The position numbers and the translations under genes were made by a program. Of a stretch of 64,000 nucleotides of DNA, positions 49,694 through 57,529 are shown piece by piece. Source of the DNA: Desulfurivibrio dismutans (GTDB lineage: Bacteria > Desulfobacterota > Desulfobulbia > Desulfobulbales > Desulfurivibrionaceae); the NCBI RefSeq assembly GCF_029210385.1, contig NZ_JARGDQ010000002.1, positions 62,001 to 126,000 on the forward strand, read 5' to 3'. A model generated the notes under the pieces. It saw only the letters and a list, made by a program, of their open reading frames with translations, made no database searches and was not told the origin of the DNA. The stretch's first letter is position 1, and each line of letters opens with the position of its first letter.

Positions 49694-50890
49694 ATGGCAA
49701 CATGGAATAGGTCAAAATACCCAGGTATTAGATACAGGGAGCACGACACCCGCCGTCATGGGGTCGGAAATAAACCAGATCGGTACTACACCATTTTTTA
49801 TAAGCTGGATGGAAAGACAGTGGAAGAGGCCGTGGGCTGGGCCAGTCGGGGCATGACCGAAAAGAAAGCCGCCGCGATCCTGGCCGAGCTGCAAGAGAAT
49901 CACCGCCGTGGCACCGGCCCCCGAACCCTGAAAGAAAAACGGGAGCTGGGCGCAGCTGAACGCCAGGAGCAGGAAGAGCAGGCCACGCAGGACGCCATCG
50001 ACAACCTGACCCTTTCCGCCATATTCTATGACAAGTTTATCCCCCACATCCAAGCGAACCGCCGCGCCCTCAAATCGTGGAAACGAGACGAAGGCCTTTT
50101 TCGTCTCTGGATTGCCCCGGTTATCGGCAATAAACCCCTGCGAGACATTGCCCCTTTTGACCTTGAGAAGATCAAGAAGAGCATGACGAAGGCCGAAAAG
50201 GCCCCCCGCTCCATCGTCTATGCCTTGGCCACAATCCGCCTGGTGTTCAACTTTGCCCTGGCGCATGACCTTTACACCGGGAAGAACCCGGCAGGCCCGG
50301 CGGGCAAGGTGAAGAGGCCGACCACCGATAACAGTCGAACGCGCTACCTTTCACGGGAAGAGGCGGTTGCCCTACTGGCCGAACTTGCCGCGAGGAGCCA
50401 GGATGTTCACGACATGGCCTTTCTGTCGCTTTATACCGGCATGAGGGCAGGCGAGATTTTTTCCCTGACCTGGGCGGATATTGACCTTGATGGGGGTGTA
50501 ATCATGCTCAGGAAAACCAAGGGCAACAAGAACCGGGCTGCGTTTATGACCGGGGCAGTCAAGGCCATGCTGCAAGCCAGAACAAAAAGCGTACCGGCTG
50601 GGCTGGTGTTCCCTGGCCGCAATGGGGTAAAGATCGAGCAAGCGTCTGACACCTTTACGCGGGCAGTTGACAAGCTGGGGTTCAATGAGGGTATCGCCGA
50701 CCGGGAGCAGCGTGTCGTCTTCCACACCATGCGTCACACCTTCGCATCCTGGTTGGTTGAGATCGGTACCGATATTTACTATGTTATGAAATTGATGGGG
50801 CACTCTGACATAAAGCTCACGATGCGTTATGCCCACCTTGGAAAAAACTCATTGAGGGCGGCGGTGCATCGTCTTGAGGCGGCAGGATGA
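49694..50890 (+). CDS. int: Tyrosine-type site-specific integrase
   Basis: 398 residues. The catalytic residues are Arg in YTGMRAGEIFSL, Lys in the following beta-hairpin (LRKTKGNKNR), HTMRHTFASWL (HxxR), His in MGHSDIKLTMRY and the nucleophile Tyr in that last segment. N-terminal arm-binding and core-binding domains precede (residues ~1-190). It would integrate and, with an excisionase, excise the element at tRNA-Arg. Start ATG 49694 has AGGAGG 9 bases upstream. Confidence 0.94.
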   Translation: MATWNRSKYPGIRYREHDTRRHGVGNKPDRYYTIFYKLDGKTVEEAVGWASRGMTEKKAAAILAELQENHRRGTGPRTLKEKRELGAAERQEQEEQATQDAIDNLTLSAIFYDKFIPHIQANRRALKSWKRDEGLFRLWIAPVIGNKPLRDIAPFDLEKIKKSMTKAEKAPRSIVYALATIRLVFNFALAHDLYTGKNPAGPAGKVKRPTTDNSRTRYLSREEAVALLAELAARSQDVHDMAFLSLYTGMRAGEIFSLTWADIDLDGGVIMLRKTKGNKNRAAFMTGAVKAMLQARTKSVPAGLVFPGRNGVKIEQASDTFTRAVDKLGFNEGIADREQRVVFHTMRHTFASWLVEIGTDIYYVMKLMGHSDIKLTMRYAHLGKNSLRAAVHRLEAAG

Positions 50891-50920
50891 ACCGGCCCGG
50901 AGGCGGCACGGAGATAATAT

Positions 50921-52318
50921 ATGGCTGAGAAAAAGTGGATTGATACTCCTGGCTTGAAGGATATTCTTGAAAAAGATGTGCCTTTGGCGGGGGAACTGTT
51001 GGCCAGTAACAGATACCCCATTCTTGTTAGGGGAATGCTTCGGACAGGCAAAAGCCACATTAGAGATAAAATATGGGAAGCAAGTGGTTTGGAGAAAATT
51101 AAGGAGGGGGTTATCAACTGTGCTGCAATACCAGAGAATTTGGCCGAGGCCATCCTTTTTGGGTACAAAAAAGGAGCATTCACAGGAGCTAGTAACAATA
51201 AGCCCGGTTTGCTCTTTGATGAATCCATACCGCCAAAAGTTGTCTTCTTAGAAGAGATCGGTGAATTACCTCAATACGTCCAAGCGAAACTCCTGGTTTT
51301 TTTTGATACTGGAGCTTTTATGCCAGTTGGAGCCGAGTGGGGACAAGGGGTAAAATCAACTTTGGTAGTTATAGCAACGTCAAATGCGGAAGATGATAAA
51401 TTTCGGCCTGACTTTTTGGCTCGATTTTGGGAAGTAAAAGTGCCCCCTCTTCATGAGCGGAGAGAAGACATCCCCTTTTTTCTAAACCTTTTTTTGGAGG
51501 GAAAAGAACAGCAACTTACAACAGAAGAGTTATTCCATTTAATGGCTTACAATTGGCCAAAGGGAGTTACTGAAATTGAAAAGACGTGCATAAAGATAAA
51601 ACATTATATTTTCACGATGAAACTTGCACGTTCAGAACGATATGATTTTGTGAAAAAGTTACTCACATCACTTCCTCCCGCTTACGATAATTATATGCAA
51701 TATTGCCATTATCTTGTTTGGCATGCAGATGATTATACAATAGAGAAATTATTCCCTTATTTTTGCATAGACTGGCCTAGCCCTAACAAGCAACCAATGG
51801 TTTACGATATTCATAAATTAATAAGAGAGTGGAAGGCGTGGTGTTTTTTCTTTGACCAGAACCCTAAATCACCGACAAATATTTATGAGGACATCCAGAA
51901 AAAAAAACCTGGTAAAGGTGGTTATTACGCAGATATTTTTCATCACTGGGGAGACAGCAAAAGAACTCTTGACCAATCATATGACAATGATCATAGGCTC
52001 GCATATTTTGTAGATTTTTTAAAAGAGCAAAAAATGTGGAACGAAGATGGCCTAACTTTTTTAAACAACTTTAGAAGAAATGCTTTTGAGGAACTTTTTG
52101 AGGCGCCAGAAGAAGAAAATAGCGCTGAAGCAGTGCAAGGGCAGCCCCCTCCATTTGAGACGATGCGCCCAAGTGACTATCTCGATCAATTTTGGGATTA
52201 TCAGGTAGAGCGTGGCCGGACGGGGGCAGAAATAGAGAAGAAGTATGGCATAAATAGAAAAACAGCTGAGACCAATATGAGGAATGTGAAGAAAAGATCA
52301 ACCGCGAGAGAGGATTGA
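50921..52318 (+). CDS. AAA+ sigma-54-interacting transcriptional activator, element-encoded
   Basis: 465 residues. The central AAA+ domain is of the NtrC class: Walker A RGMLRTGKS (residues ~37-45), GAFTGA loop within YKKGAFTGASNNKPGLLFDE, Walker B VVFLEEIGELP (Glu replaces the usual Asp) and VPPLHERREDIPFF. There is no N-terminal receiver, PAS or GAF domain, so it is not a classical two-component regulator. After ~residue 240 comes a long unfamiliar region, then a C-terminal HTH-like segment (GAEIEKKYGINRKTAETNMR). GAFTGA is the loop that contacts sigma-54, so activation of sigma-54 promoters is expected. The gene is clearly AT-richer than its neighbours, a sign of transfer. A perfect sigma-54 promoter lies 140 bases downstream. 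Confidence 0.8.
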   Translation: MAEKKWIDTPGLKDILEKDVPLAGELLASNRYPILVRGMLRTGKSHIRDKIWEASGLEKIKEGVINCAAIPENLAEAILFGYKKGAFTGASNNKPGLLFDESIPPKVVFLEEIGELPQYVQAKLLVFFDTGAFMPVGAEWGQGVKSTLVVIATSNAEDDKFRPDFLARFWEVKVPPLHERREDIPFFLNLFLEGKEQQLTTEELFHLMAYNWPKGVTEIEKTCIKIKHYIFTMKLARSERYDFVKKLLTSLPPAYDNYMQYCHYLVWHADDYTIEKLFPYFCIDWPSPNKQPMVYDIHKLIREWKAWCFFFDQNPKSPTNIYEDIQKKKPGKGGYYADIFHHWGDSKRTLDQSYDNDHRLAYFVDFLKEQKMWNEDGLTFLNNFRRNAFEELFEAPEEENSAEAVQGQPPPFETMRPSDYLDQFWDYQVERGRTGAEIEKKYGINRKTAETNMRNVKKRSTARED

Positions 52319-52320
52319 TA

Positions 52321-52348
52321 TTAATCCAAACAGGATTTAAATTAATCC
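52321..52348. promoter_or_regulatory. TTAATCC/GGATTAA boxes upstream of the sigma-54 promoter
   Basis: TTAATCC at 52321-52327, an inverted imperfect copy GGATTTAA at 52333-52340, and TTAATCC at 52342-52348, just after the activator gene stop and ~110-135 bases upstream of the -24 element. The spacing suits an enhancer for a sigma-54 activator. Two more copies lie after the promoter (52497-52513). Confidence 0.5.
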
Positions 52349-52420
52349 TTTGAGTTCGATTGGCGCAGTTAGCTCTCCGTGAACTGATCCGCGCATTTAC
52401 TTAAAAATTTATATAATATC

Positions 52421-52455
52421 AACCCGTTATGGCGCTTGTCATGACGGGTTTTTTT
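52421..52455 (+). terminator. Rho-independent terminator after the activator gene
   Basis: AACCCGTTATG, loop GCGCTTGT, CATGACGGGTT (one G-T pair) followed by a run of T. It insulates the activator gene from the operon driven by the adjacent sigma-54 promoter, whose first base is only two bases on. Confidence 0.9.
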
Positions 52456-52456
52456 G

Positions 52457-52473
52457 TTGGCACGGACATTGCT
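52457..52473 (+). promoter_or_regulatory. Consensus sigma-54 promoter
   Basis: TTGGCACGGACATTGCT matches the sigma-54 consensus YTGGCACGN4TTGCW at every fixed position, with -24 GG (52459-52460) and -12 GC (52471-52472) 10 bases apart. Transcription should start near 52484 and run into the excisionase-like, primase and downstream genes. It stands between the element's own AAA+ activator and its replication genes. Confidence 0.85.
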
Positions 52474-52496
52474 GTAGTAACACCCAAGAACCCATG

Positions 52497-52513
52497 GGAT
52501 TAAGAGGGATTAA
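52497..52513. promoter_or_regulatory. Tandem GGATTAA boxes in the early transcribed region
   Basis: GGATTAA at 52497-52503 and again at 52507-52513, 10 bases apart (one helical turn), just after the predicted start of transcription. The same box, inverted, occurs upstream of the promoter. Such placement fits an operator for a regulator binding cooperatively. Confidence 0.5.
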
Positions 52514-52536
52514 TATAAATGTTAGAGAGGAGCAAA

Positions 52537-52764
52537 ATGAGAGATCCCGACATTATCGAACATTTAAGACAACAGCTGCCTGTGGCTTTTGGGAGAACAG
52601 AAGTAGAAAAACTTCTCCCGGGAATCACCTCATCCAAAACGCTTGCGAATCTCTCAAGTTGCGGAGAAGGCCCGCCTTTTTATTACCATGGAAGAAAGGT
52701 TTTTTATGAAAAAGAGGGTTTTCTCAGTTGGCTTTCAAAGAGAATTAAGCCAGGAAACTATTGA
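52537..52764 (+). CDS. Excisionase-like / HTH DNA-binding protein
   Basis: 75 residues. FGRTEVEKLLPGITSSKTLA followed by NLSSCGEGPP and YYHGRKVFYEKEGFLSWL is the pattern of small MerR-like winged-helix proteins that serve as excisionases or AlpA-like regulators in integrative elements. ATG 52537 has AGAGAGGAG about 7 bases upstream. It is the first gene after the sigma-54 promoter, so excision may be under sigma-54 control. Confidence 0.75.
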   Translation: MRDPDIIEHLRQQLPVAFGRTEVEKLLPGITSSKTLANLSSCGEGPPFYYHGRKVFYEKEGFLSWLSKRIKPGNY

Positions 52765-52875
52765 GGCCATCATCATGATACGACATCTTATTTGTACTAT
52801 GGTGGTATGTCAAACTCAAGATGGCGAGAGATCCAGAATTGGATGTCATCGGCTGATTACTGAGGGTGAGCCGGG

Positions 52876-53055
52876 ATGAGTTCAGGTATTTACTTGGAAT
52901 CAGAGCTTTTGACTTCGGCTACCGTCAAAGGATTTGGCAAATGGGAGTGGAAAATCTATCTCAGATTTCTACAAGGGTCCTTTTCAAGCCCAAAACGACC
53001 AAGAACCGGTCGTCAGAAAAGATCGTCGTCAATAATGGTGAAACAATATGATTGA
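52876..53055 (+). CDS. Small hypothetical protein (59 residues)
   Basis: Starts MSSGIYLESELLTSATVKGF, then KWEWKIYLRFLQG, and ends in a basic Ser/Arg/Lys-rich tail. It is supported mainly by its stop overlapping the start of the primase gene (ATGATTGA), which is typical of coupled genes. No known domain; it may be a small DNA-binding helper of replication. The ribosome site is weak. Confidence 0.45.
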   Translation: MSSGIYLESELLTSATVKGFGKWEWKIYLRFLQGSFSSPKRPRTGRQKRSSSIMVKQYD

Positions 53056-55441
53056 CGCGGCCCACACTCTGCTCGCTGCTGGTTTTTCAGTCATCCCCAC
53101 CGGAGCAAACAAGAAAGCATCTATCCCCTGGGCACAGTACCAACAACAGAGGATGACGGCGGATGAGGCCAAACAGCACTTCACCAATGGCGCAAGGCTG
53201 GCTATTATCGGTGGGAAGGTGTCCGGAAATCTCGAATGTCTGGACTTTGACGACCCCACCACATACCATCCTTTTCTTGACCTGCTGGAAATGCGGTGCC
53301 CTGGCCTACCGGATAAGCTGCTGAAGAGACAGACCCCTTCCGGTGGGTATCATTTGATTTATCGTTGCTCTACTCCTGTTGCTGGCAATCTCAAACTTGC
53401 CATGATGCCGGGGGTAGATGATGACGGAAAACCGAAGGAAGACGTCCGTATAGAAACCAGGGCTGAAGGCGGATATTTTCTTTCAGCCCCTTCTGAGGGC
53501 TACAGGGTTCTTTCCGGCAGCATGACAAAATGCCCCACATTGATCGCTGAGGAAGTGGATGTGATCCATACCACGGCCAAGGCGTTTGACCTGCGAAAAT
53601 CTACCAAAGGAGGGACCACTCCCCGCACCAGCGAAAACAGCAATTCACCCGGCAGCCAATTTAACCAGGCACACCAAGTGGCCGACATTTTAGAGGCCAA
53701 GGGCTGGAAGGTAGATAGGCGTACTACCTTGGGAACGGGATGGACGCGGCCCGGCAAGGATAAAGACACTTCCGGCGTTTTGTTGGATGACAGCGGCAAC
53801 TTCTATGTCTTCAGCGCAAACGCTTACCCGCTGGAGCCTGGGCAGTCTTACAGCGCTTTTGCAATTTACGCCGCCTACAATCACGGCGGAGACTATTCAG
53901 CAGCAGCCCGCGATCTTGCCCGTCAGGGTTTCGCGGAGCAACCGAGAGCCGTTTCAAATGAAACGAAATCGAAAATCAAACCATTACCCGCCACCTTGGA
54001 CCCAGTTGCACAATTTGATTACGACCTGCTGCCGGAGGCCCTACGGGACTGGTGCCGTGACGTTGCCGAGCGTATGCAAGCCCCGCCTGACTTCGTGGCT
54101 GTGGGCTTGCTGGTGGCAGCGGGCGCAACCCTAGGGCGTAAGATCGGGATAAGGCCGCAACAGCACACACCCTGGACCGAAGTTGCTAACCAGTGGGGCT
54201 TGATTGTGGCCCGGCCCGGCAAGCTCAAAACACCATCCCTGGATGACGCCATGGGACCGCTTAACCGGCTCATAGCATCCGCGACAGATCGGTTTCAGCA
54301 GAAGCTGCGGCAGTACGAGCGGGAAAAAGAGGCTGAAGAACTGCGGCAGCAGGCCAGGAAGAAAGCGGCCAAGGATCGGCTGAAGGAAAACCCCGACGCC
54401 GACATCTCGGACTTGCAGGGGCAGGAGATGGAGTCGCCTACCCTGCGCCGGTACAAGACCAATGACCCGACCCCGGCCGCCCTGGGCGAACTCCTGCGAG
54501 TAAACCCCAACGGTTTAATGGTCTTTCGTGATGAGTTGGTCTCTTTGTTTCGGCAGCTTGACAAGGAAGACAACGCCGAGGGGCGCGGATTTTACCTGAC
54601 GGGATGGGGCGGTAACTCCCCGTACACGTTCGACCGCATCGGGCGCGGGCTTAACCTTCACCTGGAGGCGGTCTGCATTAGTGTGCTGGGTGGTACTCAA
54701 CCGGGGAAGTTGGCAGGGTACATCCAGGAAGCCGTCAAAGGGGGGGCTGGTGATGATGGCCTGCTGCAACGGTTCGGGCTGCTGGTCTGGCCCGATGACC
54801 ACCACAAATGGCAGAACATCGACCGGCCCGTCAATATGGTCGCCAAAAATGCCGCCTACGCAGCTTTTGAACACCTGGACAAGCTGAACCCCGCCGAAGT
54901 AGGGGCAAAGCAGGACAAGGACTTCAGCGGCGACCCAGAGGGCATACCCTATCTACGTTTCGACACCGAAGCCCTAGCCCTGTTCACCGAGTGGCGGACC
55001 GACCTGGAAAACAAAAAGCTCTGTGGCGACGACCACCCCGCGATTGTCTCTCACTTAGCAAAATACAGAAAGCTGGTGCCTTCACTGGCCCTGATCTTCC
55101 ATATCATGGACGGTGGATCAGGGGCTGTTACCTTGCCTGCGGTGCTGCGCGCCCTGGCCTGGGCGGAGTATCTCGAAACGCACGCCAGAAGGGCTTACGG
55201 CGCTGTTACAAAACCGGAGGTGGGGGCAGCCAAAAGCATCCTGAAGAAGCTGAAGTCAGGAACCCTGGCTGGTTCATTTACGGCCCGCGATATATACCGT
55301 GCAGGCTGGACGGGTTTAGGTGATCGGCAGACAGTGGTCGATGCGCTAGAGCTGCTGGTTGATCACGGCTACCTGGGAGAGCAGGTCGAGTCCACCGGCG
55401 GCAGGCCGACAAGTGCCTACAACTGGCAGGGGGTGGGGTGA
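53048..55441 (+). CDS. Primase-polymerase (Prim-Pol) with DUF3987 domain
   Basis: 797 residues. The N-terminal ~230 are a bifunctional primase/polymerase domain (FSVIPTGANKKASIPW, then LECLDFDDP with metal-binding acidic residues, then SGGYHLIYRC). A degenerate zinc-less linker region follows, then from ~residue 330 a DUF3987 domain (LLVAAGATLGRKIGIRP, LMVFRDELVSLFRQL). The combination is typical of replication proteins of satellites and genomic islands, which copy the element after excision. A winged-helix tail (VVDALELLVDHGYLGE) may bind the origin. Confidence 0.9.
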   Translation: MIDAAHTLLAAGFSVIPTGANKKASIPWAQYQQQRMTADEAKQHFTNGARLAIIGGKVSGNLECLDFDDPTTYHPFLDLLEMRCPGLPDKLLKRQTPSGGYHLIYRCSTPVAGNLKLAMMPGVDDDGKPKEDVRIETRAEGGYFLSAPSEGYRVLSGSMTKCPTLIAEEVDVIHTTAKAFDLRKSTKGGTTPRTSENSNSPGSQFNQAHQVADILEAKGWKVDRRTTLGTGWTRPGKDKDTSGVLLDDSGNFYVFSANAYPLEPGQSYSAFAIYAAYNHGGDYSAAARDLARQGFAEQPRAVSNETKSKIKPLPATLDPVAQFDYDLLPEALRDWCRDVAERMQAPPDFVAVGLLVAAGATLGRKIGIRPQQHTPWTEVANQWGLIVARPGKLKTPSLDDAMGPLNRLIASATDRFQQKLRQYEREKEAEELRQQARKKAAKDRLKENPDADISDLQGQEMESPTLRRYKTNDPTPAALGELLRVNPNGLMVFRDELVSLFRQLDKEDNAEGRGFYLTGWGGNSPYTFDRIGRGLNLHLEAVCISVLGGTQPGKLAGYIQEAVKGGAGDDGLLQRFGLLVWPDDHHKWQNIDRPVNMVAKNAAYAAFEHLDKLNPAEVGAKQDKDFSGDPEGIPYLRFDTEALALFTEWRTDLENKKLCGDDHPAIVSHLAKYRKLVPSLALIFHIMDGGSGAVTLPAVLRALAWAEYLETHARRAYGAVTKPEVGAAKSILKKLKSGTLAGSFTARDIYRAGWTGLGDRQTVVDALELLVDHGYLGEQVESTGGRPTSAYNWQGVG

Positions 55442-56046
55442 TGAGCTACCTCGAAAAACTGAAAAAACTGAATATGCCGCCGAACCACACTGACAAAACT
55501 GACAAAAGTACTTTTGTCAGTTTTGTCAGTACCCCTCAGAGGCATTTTTCACTTTTTATTGATGAGGATGAGGGGGAAACGGCCCAAAAAAATGAAAATA
55601 TGCCCCCTAACCCTACTGACAAAACAGACAAAAGTATTCAGGGCGATGAAGAAGAGATCAGGGCGACGGGGAACCGCACCTGGGAGCGTGGTAACCCGCA
55701 CCTCTGCGATTGCGGTTTTGAAACTGGCTGGACGCTGGGCGGTGCGCCTCTTTGCCCTGGCTGCTGGCACGACCAGGCACCAAAGCAGGAGGCGGCCAGT
55801 AAGCAGGCCACGCCGGCCCCGGCCAACTGCGAAGGCTGCGCCGATCTCTTACTGGACATCACCGGCGGTGAAAGAACACCGGGCTGCTCGCCCAGCGGCG
55901 ACGGCCTTTCCGACTGGCAACCACTGACGGCACTGGCCAGCTGCCCGCTCAACAGCGGAGGCGAACGGCACCACCGTTCAGCTAATCGCTCGTCCTCAAT
56001 CCTCTCTGTTCCAGACAACTCATTAAGGAGCTATTGCAGTGCCTGA
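55441..56046 (+). CDS. Zinc-ribbon-like protein with repeated TDKTDKS motif
   Basis: 201 residues from ATG 55441, which overlaps the primase stop (TGATG). MPPNHTDKTDKS near the start is repeated as MPPNPTDKTDKS about 40 residues later; the first copy is encoded by a 42-bp perfect palindrome. The middle has CDCGFETGW, then LCPGCW, then CEGCADLL, a likely zinc-binding set. The last ~50 residues are low-complexity and may be non-functional. The role is unknown; genes next to DUF3987 primases in other elements often carry similar repeats. Confidence 0.65.
   Translation: MSYLEKLKKLNMPPNHTDKTDKSTFVSFVSTPQRHFSLFIDEDEGETAQKNENMPPNPTDKTDKSIQGDEEEIRATGNRTWERGNPHLCDCGFETGWTLGGAPLCPGCWHDQAPKQEAASKQATPAPANCEGCADLLLDITGGERTPGCSPSGDGLSDWQPLTALASCPLNSGGERHHRSANRSSSILSVPDNSLRSYCSA
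55489..55530. repeat. 42-bp perfect palindrome within a coding sequence
   Basis: ACTGACAAAACTGACAAAAGT (21 bases, given here only as its repeated half-unit CTGACAAAA) is followed immediately by its exact reverse complement, with no loop. It encodes TDKTDKSTFVSFVS. The half-unit recurs at about 55616-55634. Position beside the primase gene makes an origin, iteron or regulatory hairpin plausible. Confidence 0.85.
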
Positions 56047-56476
56047 TAGCACGCAAAAAACACGCCAAATTGACGGCAAATGGAAACCAGGCACCAGTGG
56101 CAACCCCACCGGCAGGCCAATCAGTAACCCCGCCCGGCGGCTACTGGCGGATAACTCGGAAAAACTGGTGCAAGCGGCCATCGACAAGGCACTTGACGGC
56201 GATACGGCGGCCCTGAACGTTTGCCTGTCCAGGATATTGCCCGCCTATCGGCCGACGATCAAACCCGTTGTGCTGAACGTTGATCCGTCGGCTGACCTGG
56301 TGGAAATCGGTCGGCAGGTGGTAAGCGCGGTGGCCGCCGGTGAATGCCCACCAGACGTTGCTGGTCAACTTCTACAGGGGCTGGGAACCCTGGCAAGGAT
56401 TACCGAGATCGAAGAGCTTAAAGACCGTCTTGCCGCCCTGGAGACTGCTATTAATCTCAATAAAGGTGCAAAATGA
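56039..56476 (+). CDS. DUF5681 domain protein
   Basis: 145 residues. The N-terminal GKWKPGTSGNPTGRP is the DUF5681 hallmark, found mostly in phages and phage-like elements, often near terminase genes. The rest is helical (KALDGDTAALNVCLSRILP, then LEEL-type coil near the end). The start is a GTG at 56039 with TAAGGAG 7 bases upstream. Its end overlaps the next gene by 4 bases (ATGA). Confidence 0.8.
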   Translation: MPDSTQKTRQIDGKWKPGTSGNPTGRPISNPARRLLADNSEKLVQAAIDKALDGDTAALNVCLSRILPAYRPTIKPVVLNVDPSADLVEIGRQVVSAVAAGECPPDVAGQLLQGLGTLARITEIEELKDRLAALETAINLNKGAK

Positions 56477-56940
56477 AGATCAAAGACCAGACGTATGAGA
56501 ACCTGACCCCGGATCAGCGGGTTGTTGCATTGATGGAAGCCAGCATCCGGGACGACGAGGCCGAAATGCGGCGGCTTGTCGCAACTACCCCGCGCAGGAC
56601 TTACGTCCAAGGGGACGCAGCAGTTGTTGACAAATTGGAATGGCTAACCGCCCTGTGCATTGCCATTGAGCTGGATATGGCCAATATGGCCCTGACTGCC
56701 TTTCTGGTGCAAAAACATGACGGAATAAAGGCGTCGTTCAACGAAGCGGCTATCATGGCCGCGATGAACGAAGCCAGTGCCCGGTGGTTTGAAAGCAGAA
56801 ATGTCCCTCGTGAAACCTGGCTGAAATTCCGACCCAAGCGCCATTTCATGGTGGACAACCTGATTGACCTGGCGCCTGAACCTGCTGATTTTGACGTACA
56901 AAATATTCTGGACCAATGGGCCAGGCAGGACATTTTCTGA
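56473..56940 (+). CDS. Hypothetical protein, related to its downstream neighbour
   Basis: 155 residues, no known domain. The N-terminus KIKDQTYENLTPDQRVVALM, with EASIRDDEAEMRRLVATTPR, is patterned like the next gene's product (TY..L.P..R.VA...A..R.D..E...LV...PR), so the two are diverged duplicates. It is largely helical. Tight packing in the operon suggests a real gene. Confidence 0.65.
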   Translation: MKIKDQTYENLTPDQRVVALMEASIRDDEAEMRRLVATTPRRTYVQGDAAVVDKLEWLTALCIAIELDMANMALTAFLVQKHDGIKASFNEAAIMAAMNEASARWFESRNVPRETWLKFRPKRHFMVDNLIDLAPEPADFDVQNILDQWARQDIF

Positions 56941-56947
56941 GGCCGTC

Positions 56948-57487
56948 ATGCAAATTCCAAAATCAACATATCAATCTCTGTCCCCAGCTCCCCGCGCCGT
57001 TGCGGCCTTCCTGGCAATCAACCGTTGCGATGGGAGCGAGGCAGAAAAACTGGTTGGCTCCGCCCCAAGGGGTGGGGGTCACGGGAAGCCAATTCTGGCC
57101 CTGGGCCAGGCAATTGACGCCTACAATCGTCTGGCCGGTCACTTTTTCATTCAAATGCAAAGCAGGCTCGATCTTTGGTCGGAGACGCTGGCCTACTGCG
57201 AGGCTTGGTTGGCAGCTGGCGGTGATCTTCAGGATGAGGGGTATCTTGGCAAATACAAAAATCTTGACCACCTAAAGGGCGAAGCGACTGAGTGGGCGGC
57301 GTCATTGGAGGCGGTCAGGGTGGCGGTCAGGGAATGGGCTGATAACAGCGGTGTTCCAAGAAAGGTGTTTTCCGGCCCTCTGGTCTTGGTGGACCTTGAG
57401 AAACCCCTGGGCGACTTCAAGGCGGACAATGAAGTGCTGGCCGTGGTCCGGGAATTATTCGATGACCGCTTATCTTTGGCCTGGTGA
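56948..57487 (+). CDS. Hypothetical protein, related to its upstream neighbour
   Basis: 179 residues from ATG 56948. It opens QIPKSTYQSLSPAPRAVAAF and shares its N-terminal pattern with the preceding gene product; the C-terminal two thirds differ and are helical. It begins 7 bases after that gene's stop. Function unknown. Confidence 0.6.
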   Translation: MQIPKSTYQSLSPAPRAVAAFLAINRCDGSEAEKLVGSAPRGGGHGKPILALGQAIDAYNRLAGHFFIQMQSRLDLWSETLAYCEAWLAAGGDLQDEGYLGKYKNLDHLKGEATEWAASLEAVRVAVREWADNSGVPRKVFSGPLVLVDLEKPLGDFKADNEVLAVVRELFDDRLSLAW

Positions 57488-57529
57488 ATACAGGATTGTA
57501 CACCATCATTTACACTGAGAGGCAAGATC

